DNA of 64,000 nt, taken from assembly GCF_963576615.1 (NCBI RefSeq), contig NC_088717.1, forward strand, positions 1,327,001 to 1,391,000, read 5' to 3'. Under the pieces are notes generated by a model. It was given only the letters and a program-made list of their open reading frames with translations, made no database searches and was not told the origin of the DNA. The DNA is from Watersipora subatra (taxonomy: Eukaryota; Bryozoa; Gymnolaemata; Cheilostomatida; Watersiporidae). Position 1 is the stretch's first letter; the number at the start of each line of letters is the position of its first letter. Both the position numbers and the translations under genes were made by a program. Below are positions 1 through 12,560 of the stretch, piece by piece.

Positions 1-705
1 AGGGTTGATAGATGCAGGCCGCTCATGAACTATTTAATTATATCAATTAATCATAGCAAATTCATTTCTCATTATCAGTAGAACTCCAAAATTATTAAAG
101 TTTCTTCAGAAATCCCTAAGGAACACATTTGGAAAATATATTGCATATGCACAGAACGCTTAAATTAAGATAACATTAGTCATTGTTGAAATCATGACTA
201 ACAACAATAAGATCAGGTCATGGTCACACAGCTTGGGCTATGTCAAGTTTGTATTTCAATAAACAGATCATTATCTCCATAAGTGTATGTTCTACTACAG
301 ACCACTATAATCTCTTGTCCATATAGACTCACTGTGATGGAGAGATTACAAGCTTTAGGTGTTGTTGTACATTAACTCAATACATTTCAAGGTAGATGTA
401 TTTCCTGTGACTCAGTGATTGGATTTCTGTTGAACACACTTATAACACTCATTAAGTGAAGACTAATTATCTGTCAACTTATACATTGATAAAGACGCAT
501 ACAGCAGGTAGTGAGATATCAATGACATACTCTACATTGCAACATTGCATGGTGTTTGAGCTGCTGTACTAAATGTATATGTGTGTACTATATTCAGATC
601 TTCAATTTTCTTAGTCTAAAGTTTAAAATATAAAGGTGTTATGTTTGAGTATTTACGTGCTGGCGTAAGTACATGTACGTATGTTAAGGGACACACTTTT
701 TAGAT
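1..705. repeat. Degenerate piece of the duplicated locus
   Basis: The first 300 bases or so are a diverged copy of 5400-5700, of 13500-13800 (inverted) and of 23100-23350. The shared stretch includes a phrase about a gatgcaggctgctcatgaac-like segment and another around gactaacaacaataagatca. From about 320 to 705 nothing is recognised. No coding exon is seen. Confidence 0.6.
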
Positions 706-1766
706 TGAGAATGAAAAGGATGAGGAGGAGGAATGGCATGGGGCTAGGTTATTTTTACTGTTGTATTGATAGGCCTTTCCTATCATCAATCATAAATCTT
801 TGGGTTCATATGTCATATCACAAAATGGTGTCATATATCTAGTAGCAATAAGCTACCTTGTCTACTGTTTATAATATTTATAAGGAAAAACAGTATATAT
901 TATCTACACTTGGCACTTCTAAGCAATATTTCTATAATAATGCATTCAGCACAACTAATGACCCACTAGATTATATTCTTACTGGCATAAGCTCAGCATG
1001 GCACAATATTTGTTTCCATTTCATTTAAGTAGCCATCAACACGCATGTACATTTTCAGCGCAAGTTTCTACATTGCTTTCACAACATCAATCCAAGAACT
1101 CGTTCATTGTAAGCAGTTGTTTTTAATGCATCCAAAACCCGAATATTTTAGTTTCCAATAAGATAGATCGTAGCTCAGTTATATCAAAGACGAAAGTCTT
1201 AAGATTGCTAACTCAGCCTAGCGTTGCTATAAGTGCGTACACTCCTTCATGTAGTAGTTTTACACACTTCCTTAACACCGCTTCTTCTTTTGTATCCAAG
1301 AGAAACTTGTTCATCCAAAGAGATACTGGTCTAGGAAAGAAATACTAGTCAACGAGAGTCATGATTAGTTGTTACATCAAATATCTCATTATGTGCATCT
1401 CATTCTCAATCTGAAGCATGAGCAGAAATTATGTAAAAATTAATTTTAGTACGCCGATTGAAAAGTTGAGTTGCTAAAGCAGTATTGGGAGTCCCAATCT
1501 GTTAACGTAATTAACAGCAAATATGTCATTAACTGCAACCGCTGAATAACGACTTGATAAAACTCTATTGTGAGGACACATGACCCTTCATACCTTAAAT
1601 GTTGAGGCTTCCATTCTAATTTTATAATTAAAATCTGTTTTTGTAATTAGCAGAAGAAACTAAGCATTAATTCAGGAGATAAACAGACTGATGACATCAT
1701 CAGATGGAATATCCTAATTGTGTTACAGGTATTACTATCTTGTGAAAAGAATGAATATTAATTTGT

Positions 1767-2110
1767 GAGTTTTGTGGTGGATGGCATCCCCTTACATTCA
1801 GCCAAGCCAAGCCCAAAGCCAAGCCAGAGCCGTGCCGAGTCAAGACCAAGCCGGGCTGAGCCGAGCCGAGTCGGGCCAAGTCGGGCCGAGCCGTGCCGGA
1901 TCCAGCCAAATAGAACAAAGGCGAAACTTACTAGCTATATAAGCTCGAACATTTGTGTAGAAAAGCAGAGCTGTTTTGGGCATGTTCATTGCCTGTTACT
2001 TGAGCATTCTTGTACAACTTATGAACTAAGCAGAACATATACGTATAAACTTATGCACCGAGTCTTGTACTAGTGGGGGAAAGTGAAAGTCGCACAAAAC
2101 CTTTACAGTT
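1767..2110. other. GC-rich insertion private to arm A
   Basis: Copies B (near 7702) and C lack this segment. It begins after tttgtgagtt and ends before gatgatgtcat. Positions about 1800-1900 are an imperfect run of gccaagcc/gccgagcc motifs, far richer in G+C than the surroundings. It also contains a tatataag motif near 1938. It may be a mobile insertion with GC-rich subterminal repeats, but no terminal inverted repeat or target duplication was confirmed. Confidence 0.5.
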
Positions 2111-2389
2111 TGATGATGTCATATTTGTGAGCTCAAATTCTTTTCTATGGAAACCTAGAAGTTTTCCGTAGAGCAGCAAATGATAAAGTGTAAAGTGTTT
2201 TTAGGGTTGCCTGGTGTAAAACCAATAGTTTTGTTATAAACCAAAATCCATAACAATGGTTACGAGTATTAGTATTCTGTAGTATTTTATCTACTCAACT
2301 TGTATTGGGACTAACAAAAACTCCTTTATTTTAAAAAGACATTAATATCTATGTCAGCTTTGTATAATAAACAATTAAAAATCATCATT

Positions 2390-2457
2390 AGACATTTACC
2401 TGGTATTAAGTACAGGTGTACATATGTACACTTGTACTTAATACCAGATAAATGTCT
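2390..2457. repeat. 68-bp near-perfect palindrome (arm A copy)
   Basis: Two 34-base arms differ at only about two positions and meet at a catatg centre. The outer ends read agacattta and taaatgtct. The same palindrome recurs at 7971-8041 and 19541-19608. It is followed by a run of acatatgtacaatgt repeats to about 2515. Confidence 0.85.
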
Positions 2458-2934
2458 CATTATATACATACGTACATATGTACAATGTACATATGTACAA
2501 TGTACACCTGTATAATAAGTTAATAACATCAGTAGACAGTCATAATTAGATAGAGGTTAATAAATCTCTATATATACTGTTATAAAGAAAATTTAGGCAT
2601 TTATTCTATTTGTATATCTGTGATATTGTTCTGATAACTGCATGAGTCTGCTAAATTAACAGTGTATTTTTAAATAATCTATGGAATGTTTTCGGAAAAT
2701 CCAAGGAATACCTTTGGAAAACCCATTGATGATATCACTAGATTCTCACATGACAACGAGTTGTAATGCTACTAAACTCAGAGTTACCACAGTGAGTAGT
2801 TGTGATGGCTGTATACACATGTTCACAACTATATGGTACCTAACCAAGTCTTTGTTATTAACAACACGTAACGTAATCAATAACTCCAAATAAAGAAATA
2901 AATTAATAGTTTGTCTGCCAAGTATATAATTGGT

Positions 2935-3240
2935 GATAATAGAGGCAAGTCATTGTAAGGGTGTAAAAATGTATAACAATTGTATGAAAAGTGTCTAACA
3001 CGGGTGTAAAAATGGTGTAACACGCGTGTAACAGACTGTGGTGTAACAAGTGTATAACAAGTGCATAACAATGTTGTAACAAGTATATAAAAAGTGTGTA
3101 ACAAATGTGTAACAAGTATATAACTGGTGTATAACAAGTGTGTAACAAGGTGTAACAAAGGTGTAACAAAATCAATTGTGTCACGAGCGTGTAACAAGAG
3201 GCAACAAGGGTGTAACAATAGTGTCTAGAGTTGTGACAAG
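2935..3240. repeat. 10-11 bp minisatellite (gtgtaacaag/gtgtataacaag)
   Basis: Imperfect repeats of gtgtaacaag and gtgtataacaag. The equivalent positions of copies B and C carry the same array with different lengths. Long open frames across it are repeat artefacts. Confidence 0.85.
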
Positions 3241-3767
3241 GGTGAACAGATTTGAATTTTCTCTATGTGAGAATCACATGACATGCAAATATAATGTAAT
3301 ACTTCTGATGTTATAAAGCTTATAAGTGACAAGACCCATTGCTTTCTTTCTTGTCTGATTCGGCAGATATTCAATATTTCACTAGCGTTTGGTATTTCAA
3401 GAATTTTAAGTATTCCACCAGATATTGAATACTCTGCCAGATATTGGATATTCCACCCGACTTATATATTTTGGCTGGGTTGGATATTTTGCCAGAGGAA
3501 AAAACAGATAACGGATTTGTTGTTATTTGCAGGCATTAGCATACTGATGCTTTTCGACTAAAATGTTTTTTACTAGAAATGTGTTGGACCTCTGATACAA
3601 CCATCCCAAAACAATTTTCTCAGACATTGAAACTAGAGTACTGAGATCACTTTTACATCGAAGCAAATTATAAATCCTATAAAATATTTACAGATATTTT
3701 GATTCTTCTACATAAATCACATTCAAAACCATATACTTCTAAAACTGTCATGTATTTCCATATTTTC

Positions 3768-4553
3768 AATAGCTGGTCCAATACCTTGCAACTATGGTAC
3801 ATCTCTCCTACAATGTTTCCTGTCCATCTCTCCTTTATAATAGCTGGCCCAATACCTTGCAACTATGGTACATCTCTCCTACAATGTTTCCTGTCCATCT
3901 CCCCTTTATAATAGCTGGTCCAATACCTTGCAACTATGGTACATCTCTCCTACAATGTTTCCTGTCCATCTCTCCTTTATAATAGCTGGCCCAATACCTT
4001 GCAACTATGGTACATCTCTCGTACAATGTTTTCTGTCCATCTCCCCTTTATAATAGCTGGTCCAATACCTTGCAACTATGGTACATCTCTCCTACAATGT
4101 TTCCTGTCCATCTCCCCTTTATAATAGCTGGCCCAATACCATGCAACTATGGTGCATCTCTCCTGCAATGTTTCCTGTCCATCTCCTCTTTATAATAACT
4201 GGTCCAATACCTTGCAACTATGGTACATCTCTCGTACAATGTTTTCTGTCCATCTCCCCTTTATAATAGCTGGTCCAATACTATGCAACTATGGTACATC
4301 TCTTCTGCAATGTTTCCTGTCCATCGCCCCTTTATAATAGTTGGCCCAATACCTTGCAACTATGGTACATCACTCCCACAATGCTTCCTGTCCATCTCCC
4401 CTATATAATAGCTGCTCCAATACCTTGCAACTATGGTACATCTCTCGTACAATGTTTTCTGTCCATCTCCCCTTTATAATAGCTGGTCCAATACTATGCA
4501 ACTATGGTACATCTCTCCTGCAATGTTTCCTGTCTATTTCTCCTTTATAATAA
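3768..4553 (+). repeat. 71-bp satellite array, about 11 units
   Basis: The unit contains gtccaataccttgcaactat, then ggtacatctctcctacaatg, then tttcctgtccatctcccctt, then tataatagctg. Units are exactly 71 bases with scattered substitutions. The inverted counterpart at 14732-18358 has about 51 units. Because 71 is not a multiple of 3, each unit opens a spurious 62-codon frame. Confidence 0.95.
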
Positions 4554-5849
4554 GCATATTGTTGTGCTCTTTCTGTATATGAAGTCTGAGATATCAGTCA
4601 GTACACAAATCATACTGTTAACACCTGTTGTTGTTTCACCCTAGTTGGTCATGCACGATATGAGTGCCACTAATATAACATATCAATACACTCAAATCTT
4701 CCTTCATCTGCCTGCTTCAATCTTTTTTGTAATTACATTAAATTTGGTAGAAGATAGACCTTCACCGCATGCTGCTGTTTTATAAATCACTGTAATGTTG
4801 TTAATTGTGTACTTAATGGCATTCAGTGATTTGATAGATGATTCTTTATTCGATCTGAAAGTTTAAAAATACTAAATAAAATATAGATTTATACTCACAA
4901 ATAACTCCACAGGATATGCTTTTTGTGTCTCATATTCATGCAATGGAGCAAGCAAGCTTACATAAGTAGAAGGACACTAGTGTTTAATGTCAGACTAAAG
5001 ATGACAAATTATATTGTATATGTCGATATCACATAACATATGAGAGCTTATTCAAAAGATTTTTATATATTGATACTTACAAATATTGGCAATGATGACA
5101 CTCAATAAATAGTAGATGCATGTATGGGTTTATGTATTGCATATAAATGTATGTAGTTTCAGCTAAGCTATAAGGATATTATTGGAAATCTATTGGATAT
5201 CCTTAGAAAACCAGCCATGGCAATATTAAGTTATGGATGAAGCTACTAAACACTGATGGCTGGTTGATAATGATTAGCTGGGTTCATCAAGGTGGGACTT
5301 AGATGATCTCGAGTATTCGTTGTTATTTTGCTCTATAAAGTGATATAACATTAAATAAAGCTATATACAATTAGAAAGTTTTACTTTTATATATAATATA
5401 TCTGCAATGGATACTACTGGTGTTGATAGAAGCACTCTGCTCATGAAATCTTTAAAAATGTCAATTTATTATAGCAACATTTGATCAATATCAACCGAGA
5501 ATAGTGAACTTCATCAAAGTTTACTATAAATTCTTTTATAACTTCTCTGAACAATCCATGGCATAAACACAAAAAGTTTAAGTAAATGTAATGCAGATTT
5601 CTTGTAACTAAGTCAATCCAATTAGAATTTTTTCAACAAATGTAAAGCAGTAGCGACATTAGTTTACCAAATTCAAAGTCATTACTTTTATATAACATCA
5701 ATATTCAATCATGACCACTAGTATGCTATAAAACTCCTGATAATCTCTTTTAAAAACGTTTGTTTTCAGAGATAAACGCAGACATGAAATTGAAATTTGT
5801 TCACAACAGTTACTGTTATATCAAACACTAAAGCAAATACAGGTGTGAA

Positions 5850-6620
5850 AAAGACTGCATGATTGCTACAACAGTGTTTTCAATTTACCTGTTTGCTGTA
5901 TTATACTTTGTACAACAGGGGCTTCCTCAAAGAATTACATTAAACGACTCTGAAAAATGGGAACTGAAAAATTTGTCAAGAAAGCGTATGGGAGATCTAC
6001 TTAACCTACAGAGACTTCCAGTCATAACCTAACATCAAAACAGAATGTCTTTGAGCTTCGATATGCAAATAACAAAGCTCTCGTGGCTCACACGAAAGAA
6101 CATTTTCAGGAAGCCTAGCTGCTTTTGAGAATGCTTACAGGGCGCTCAGTCTGAAACTGAATGCTAGGAAAACTCGCATACTGTGTCAACCATAGCCAGA
6201 GTCTCACATAGTTTCACTCAGCATCATTGCAGGCGGTAAGCCTCTCTACTCTGTTGATGACTTTGGTGGCCAGAGGAGGCGATTCAAGGACTGTTTCTAA
6301 GATAACTTAAAGTGATGTCACGCCAGAAGGAAAGAAGAAGCCGATGAAGATCTCTGGCCCATCAACGACTGGGGAACTTTAAGAAGGAAAGAATGCAACA
6401 CAGAGATGACCTCGGAGAGATGAAAAAAGAAACGCTCAGCTCAGTGGACACTTAGATGAATGATGACCTCTAATGTCAACGCTGCAACTGTCTGTGCAGA
6501 TCCATGATTGGGCTATAGAGTCATCTAACGCCACACTAATATGCAACTTTTCTCAGCTCTCAGATGTACCCTATGGTAATTAGTTTTGGCCCACTGACCG
6601 TACTAAGTTCTAACTTTGAG
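5850..6620 (+). pseudogene. Non-LTR retrotransposon RT fragment (3' part), dead
   Basis: A conceptual plus-strand translation aligns with the end of the reverse-transcriptase region seen inverted at 9470-12560. It reads through a YLFAVLYFV-like segment, then a RYANN motif at 6059-6073, where active LINE RTs have YADD. It then jumps to a GGQRRRFKDC segment, so some 450 bases present in the other copy are deleted. A C-x2-C...CRSMIGL...SH...H tail near 6480-6530 resembles the C-terminal finger of such elements. Frameshifts and stops are frequent. The fragment begins exactly where arm A ends. Confidence 0.75.
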
Positions 6621-7970
6621 ATTGAGAATGAAAAGGATGAGGAGGAGGAATGGCACGCAGCTAGGTTACTTTTACTGTTGTATTCCTAGGCCTCTTCTAT
6701 CATCAATCATAAATCTTTGGGTTCATATGTCATTTCAAAAAATGGTGTCATATATCTAGTAGCAATAAGCTACCTTGTCTGCTGTGTATAATATTTATAA
6801 GGAAAAACAGTATATATTATCTACACTTGGCACTTCTAAGCAGTATTTTCATAATAACGCATTCAGCACAACTAATAACCTGCTAGATTATATTCTTACT
6901 GGAATAAGCTCAGCATGGCACAATATTTGTTTCCATTTCATTCAGGTAGCCATCAACACGCATGTACATTTTCAGCGCATGTTTCTACATTGCTTTCACA
7001 ACATCAATCCAAGAACTCGCTCATTGTAAGCAGTTGTTTTTAATGCATCCAAAACCCGAGTTTTTGAGTTTCCAATAAGATAGATCGCAGCTCAGTTATA
7101 TCAAAGACGGAAGTCTTAAGATTGCTAACTCAGTCCAGTGTTGTTTAGAGTGCGTACGCTCCTTCATGTAATAGTTTTACACGCTTCCTCAACATCACTT
7201 CTTCTTTTGCATCCAAGAGATACTTGTTTATCCAAGAGATACTTGTTCATACAAGAGATACTTGTCTAGGAAAGAAATACTAGTCAATGAAATTTATGGT
7301 TAGTTGTTACATCAAGTATCTCATTATGTGCAGCTCATTCTGAATCTGAAGCATGTGCAGAAATTATGTAAAAATTAATTTTAGTATGCCGATTGAAAAG
7401 TTGAATTTCTAAAGCAGTATTACGAGTCCCAATCTGTTAACGTAATTAACAGCAAATATGTCATTAACTGCAACCGCTGAATAACAACTTGATAAAACTC
7501 CATTGTGAGAACACATGACTCTTCATACCTTAAATGTTGAGGCTTCCATTCTAATTTTATAACTAAAATCTATTTTTGTAATTAGCAGAAGAAACTAAGC
7601 ATTAATTCAGGAGACAAACAGGCTGATTACATCATCAGATAGAATATCCTAATTGTGTTACAGGTATTAACATCTTCTGAAAAGAATGAATATTAATTTG
7701 TGAGTATGATGATGTCCTACTTGTGAGTTCAAATGCACTTCTATGTAAACCTAAAAGTTTTCTGTAGAACGGCAAGTGATAAACTGTAAAGTTTCTTTAG
7801 GAGTGCCGGGTGTAAAAACGATGGTTTTGTTATAAACCTGTACTGGTCATTAGTATTCTGTTGCATTTTATTTACTCAACTTGTATTGGGACTAACAAAA
7901 ACTCCTTTATTTTAAAAAGACATTAATATTTACGTCAGCTTTGTATAATAAACAATTAATAATCATCATT

Positions 7971-8041
7971 AGACATTTAACTGGTATGTGGTAAGTCCAG
8001 GTGAACATATGTACACTTGTACTTAATACCAGGTAAATGTC
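7971..8041. repeat. Palindrome, copy B
   Basis: This is the copy B version of the 68-bp palindrome. It is a few bases longer and more diverged in the left arm (tggtatgtggtaagtcc), so pairing is weaker than in copies A and C. Confidence 0.75.
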
Positions 8042-8559
8042 TCATTATATACATATGTACATTTGTACAATGTACATATGTACATATGTACAATGTACAT
8101 ATGTACAATGTACACCTGTATAATAAGCTATTAACACCAGTAGACAGTCATAATTAGATAGAGGTTAATAAATCTCTACTGTTATAAAGTAAATTTAGGT
8201 ATTTATTCTATTTGTATATCTGTGATATTGTTCTGATAACTGCATGAGTCTGCTAAATTAACAGTGTATTTTTAAATTAATCTATGGAATGTTTTCGGAA
8301 AATCCAAGGAATACCCTTGAAAAACCTGTTGATGATATCACAAGATTCTCACATGACAACGAGTTGTAATGCTACTAAACTCAGAGTTACCACAGTGAGT
8401 AGTTGTGATGGCTGTATACGCATGTTCACAACTATATGGTACCTAACTAAGTCTTTGTTATTAACAACAGTAATGTAATCAAGAACTCCAAGTAAAGAAA
8501 TAAATTAATAGTTTGTCTGCCAGGTATATAGTTGGGGTTAATAAAAGCAAGTCATTGTA

Positions 8560-8965
8560 AGGGTGTGAAAAATGTATAACAAGTATATGAGAAGTGTCTA
8601 ACACATGTATAAAAATGGTGTAACAAGTGTATAACAGTGGTGTAACAAGTGTATAGCAAGATACAATAAGTGTAACAATTGTATAACAAGTGCATAACAG
8701 GTGTATAACAAGTTTGTAACAAGTGTATAACAAGTGTATAACAAGGGCATAACAAGTGTATAAAAAGTGTGTAACAAGTGTATAACAAATGCGTAACAAT
8801 AGTGTAACAAGTGTATAACAAGTGTATAACAAATGTGTAACAGGTATATAACTTGTGTATAACAAGTGTGTAACAAGGTGTAACAAAAGTGTAACAACAA
8901 CAATTGTGTCATGAATGTGTAACAAGAGGCAACAAGGGTGTAACAATAGTGTCTAGAGTTGTGAC
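8560..8965. repeat. 10-11 bp minisatellite, copy B
   Basis: Repeats of gtgtataacaag/gtgtaacaag, longer than at 2935-3240. A 155-codon open frame on the minus strand here is produced by the repeat. Confidence 0.85.
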
Positions 8966-9469
8966 AAGGGTGAAAAAGATTTGAATTTTCTCTATGTGAG
9001 AATCATATGACATGCAAATATAATGTAATACTTCTGATCTTATAAAACTTATAAGTGCCAAGAGCCATTGCTTTCTTTCTTGTCTGATTCGGCAGATATT
9101 CAATATTTCACTAGCGTTTGGTATTTCAAGAATTTTAAGTATTTCACCAGATGTTGAATACTCTACAAGATATTGGATATTCCACCCGACTTATATATTT
9201 TGGCTGGGTTGGATATTTTGCCATAGGAAAAACATATAACAGATTTGTTGCTATTTGCAGGCATTAGCAAACTGATGTTTTTCGACTAAAATGTTTTTTT
9301 ACTAGAAATGTGTTGGACCTCTGATACATCTATCCCAAAACAACTTTCGCAGACTTTGGAACTACAATACTGAAATCACTTTTACATCGAAGCAAATTAT
9401 AAATCCTATAAGATATTTACAGATATTTTGATTCTTCTACATAATTCACATTCAAAACCATATATGATT

Positions 9470-12400
9470 TTAGCAGTGATAAAAACAGAATTTTAATATA
9501 AATTACAAAACAAATTTTTGAGTAAAGAATTGATACAAGACTATGAATACAAGAATATGACAAGAATATGACAGGACTGTGACCTATGATTTACAGAATA
9601 AAAAACAGGTACTGGTTTTAGCCAAAATCTGTTACTATCATTTGATTCTACACAAATTTGTGGATATACAAGTTAATTCTCATGACAATATATCGTATCT
9701 TCTTCTTTCTATAGTCTTTGGTAGCACCTGGAGTCATATAACCTTGCCAGATCTCCAGTACTTTATGAGTCAGAAATCTCTATCTGGTTCATCTGGTAGC
9801 ATTCCATTCCCACATTTGCCTTCTGTTGTGACATCACTTTAAGTTATCTTTGAGGCAGTCCTTGAATCGGTTTCTCTAGCCACCTTGAGATCTCTTCCCT
9901 TTACCCAGTTAAGCATACAGGATCTATTTCGGTAATTGCTAGTTTAGCATTCTAACCAAGTGTCCTGCCTAGCAACATTTATTTTTTGTGATCAGGGTAG
10001 GTATGTTGGCTTACTGATACATGTTGTTGTTGATGCGTTTGTTCGACAAATCTTTCTTAAATATTCCTTTCAATTTTCTCATGTGATAAATTTCTAAAGC
10101 CTTCATATTTGTACTGTACCTAGCCGGTGTTTCCAAACTATATAGCAGTGCTGGTATGATCACAGCCCCTGTATACTATGAGTATGGTGTTGACTTGCAG
10201 ATCTGAGTTTTCAACACTCTTTGTCTTAGTCTGCTGTATGCGATACTGGCTGCTTGCAGCCTCCTCTATATCTCCTTTTCAAGACCAGCCTTATAGCAGA
10301 AAGACTGCTGCCAAGGTACAGGAAGTCATCAACAGAGTAGAAAGACTCACTGCCTGCAAGGATGCTAAGTGAAACTATGTGAGACTCTGGCTATGGTTGA
10401 CACAGTATGTGAGTTTTCCTAGCATTCAGTTTCAGAGTGAACGCTTTGTAAGCATTCTCAAAAGCAGCCATGGCTTTCTGAAGATGTTCTTCTGTGTAAG
10501 CTACGAGAGCTTTGTTATTTGCATATTGGAGCTCAAAGACATTCTATTTTGATGTTAGGGTTATGACTGGAAGTCTCTGTAAGTTAAGTAGATCTCCCAT
10601 ACAATAGTTTAATGTGATTCCTTAAGAAAGCTCCTGTTTTACAAGGTACAATACAGCAAACAGGTAAGTTAAAACCAGTGTTACAGCAATTACACAGCCT
10701 TGTTTTGCGTCTGTCAGTACTTGGAAAGATCCAGGTAGTCGGACATCAACCAAAAATGATGCGTTCATTCCATTGTGCAAGAGCTGCCTACTCACCACAA
10801 ACTTACAAGGGCAACTGATCTTCTCAAGCGCTCTCCAAAGATATCTCCTGTCAACAGGGTTTAATGTCTTAATGAAATCTATGAAAGCCATGTACAGGTT
10901 TTTGTACCGCATTCTCGACATTTTTCCTAAATCTGTCTAGCGGTAATATCTTGTCTATGGTAGTCCTTCTAGGTCTGAACCTGCATTGAGTTTCAGGAAA
11001 AATATCTTCTGCAACACTAGAAAGTCTATAGTAAAAAGAATGCCAGCCAGAGTTTTCCTTTCTTTTGGCAAGAGGGATATTCCCCTGTAGTTGCCACAAG
11101 AAGGTTTTAGAAGAGGTTTACAATCAGCGCATCTCGTAGATCATCAGGAATTATCTCAGTTGCACATATAAGTATGAAAAGGGGGTCGAGTTTCTCTATT
11201 GGCTAATTTCCTGCGTGCTTAAAAACTTATGCAAGGATTCCATCTGCACCAGTTGCCTTCCCATTCTTCATTGCTTTAATCACTGATTTGAGCTCATCAA
11301 TTGTTGGCTCCTCAGCTAGCTCTGGATTTTGCTAGTTTAGCTCGGATGACTCTAAAAGTGATATATACTTCAAACATTTTCTGACGCATCCTTGTCTTTA
11401 TGGAATCAAACATGCTTATCATTGATTGGTACCAAACTGTGTGAGTGAGGTCCATACAGTTCTCTTATTCTGGTCCAAAACTCTCTCATCTTGTTCTGTT
11501 CAGTTAAACTTAAAAGCTTTATGCTTTTTCTATCCACCATTTGTTCTGCATCATCCTGTCCTCGCTATGTGGTATGCTTTTTCTATCCACCATTTGTTCT
11601 GCATCATCCTGTCCTCGCTATGTGGTATGCTTTTTCTATCCACCATTTGTTCTGCATCATCCTGCCCTCGCTATGTGGTATGCTTTGTCTATCCACCATT
11701 TGTTCTGCATCATCCTGCCCTCGCTGTGTGGGATGCTTTTTCTATCCACCATTTGTTCTGCATCATCCTGCCCTCGCTATGTGGTATGCTTTTTCTATCC
11801 ACTGTTTGTTCTGCATCATCTTGCCCTCGCTATGTGATATGCTTTTTCTATCCACTATTTGTTCTGCGTCATCCTGTCCTCGCTATGTGGTATGCTTTTT
11901 CTATTCACTATTTGTTCTGCATAATCCTGCCTTCGCTATGTGGTATGCTTTTTCTATCCACCATTTGTTCTGCATCATCCTGCCCTTGCTATGTGGTATG
12001 CTTTTTTTATCCACTGTTTGTTCTGCATCATCTTGCCCTCGCTATGTGATATGCTTTTTCTATCCACTATTTGTTCTCCGTCATCCTGTCCTCGCTATGT
12101 GGTATGCTTTTTCTATCCACTATTTGTTCTGCATCATCCTGCCCTCGCTATGTGGTATGCTTTTTCTATCCACCATTTGTTCTGCATCATCCTGCCCTCG
12201 CTATATGGTATGCTTTTTCTATCCACTATTTGTTCTGCATAATCCTGCCTTTGCTATGTGGTATGCTTTTTCTATCCACCATTTGTTCTGCATCCTCCTG
12301 CCCTCGCTATGTGGTATGCTTTTTTTATCCACCATTTGTTCTGCATCATTTTGCCCTCGCTATGTGGTATGCTTTTTCTATCCACCATTTGTTCTGCATC

Positions 12401-12560
12401 ATCTTGCCCTCGTTATGTGGTATGTTTTTTCTATCCACCATTTGTTCTGCATCATCCTGCCCTCGCCATTTGGTATGCTTTTTGCTCCTCTTTGTTTCTG
12501 AAATCATTTTGGCACGCTGTAAATTTAGGTCATTTTTCATTTGCCAGTAATTCTATCTCA
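9470..12560 (-). pseudogene. Non-LTR retrotransposon (LINE) remnant with dead reverse transcriptase
   Basis: Read on the minus strand, family-typical segments occur in order. First is a linker with MQNKWWIEKA (expanded into an array, 11520-12490). Then comes ETQCRFRPRRTT (near 10980), LYMAFIDFIKTL and LLHNGMNA (10780-10890), and AKQGCVIA (near 10700). The catalytic box follows as QYANN (10514-10528) in place of YADD. A C-terminal part reading through EKEIEEAAS and KDCLKD (9850-10330) ends the element. The finger, thumb and palm segments lie in different frames, so the element is broken. Both catalytic aspartates of the YADD box are asparagine. These motifs fit an endonuclease-type invertebrate LINE; the exact clade is not decided. 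Confidence 0.85.
11520..12490 (-). repeat. 53-bp satellite, about 18 units, inside the LINE coding region
   Basis: The unit runs from ctatgtggtatgcttttt through ctatccaccatttgttctgc to atcatcctgccctcg. On the minus strand each unit encodes MMQNKWWIEKA, the LINE linker between endonuclease and RT. The array is therefore a local amplification of 53 bases of the element. 53 is not a multiple of 3, so all three plus-strand frames are open for long distances (one for 336 codons) without being genes. Confidence 0.9.

Larger units (their letters stand above)
706..5850 (+). repeat. Arm A of a large inverted segmental duplication
   Basis: This stretch matches the reverse complement of 13340-21036 throughout. 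The order is: a block starting attgagaatgaaaaggatga, a 10-11 bp minisatellite, a 71-bp satellite array, then a block running to about 5850. The first 3 kb also match 6620-9464 in direct orientation. It carries a private insertion at 1767-2110. Divergence is moderate, with scattered substitutions and small indels, so the duplication is not very recent. The part from about 4930 to 5450 matches 22740-23320, downstream of the microprotein gene, but the gene itself is absent here. Boundaries are read by eye and are good to roughly 20 bases. Confidence 0.8.
6620..9464 (+). repeat. Copy B: direct partial duplicate of arm A
   Basis: It is colinear with 706-3735. It lacks the 1767-2110 insertion and stops about 30 bases before the point where the 71-bp array starts in arm A (shared end aaaaccatata). 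It carries its own versions of the 68-bp palindrome and the 10-11 bp minisatellite. No coding sequence is seen. Confidence 0.85.

Noticed and set aside
2935..3240. Regularly spaced short repeats resembling a CRISPR array
   Set aside because: Units are contiguous degenerate 10-11 bp repeats without spacers, in a eukaryotic context.
3768..4553. Series of 62-codon frames starting MVHLSYNVSCPS
   Set aside because: One artefact frame per few 71-bp satellite units; identical frames appear in the inverted array.
11491..12501. 336-codon open frame and its overlapping frames (FVLHHPALAMWYAFSIH repeats)
   Set aside because: Entirely made by the 53-bp satellite read on the wrong strand; all three frames are open because 53 is not a multiple of 3.
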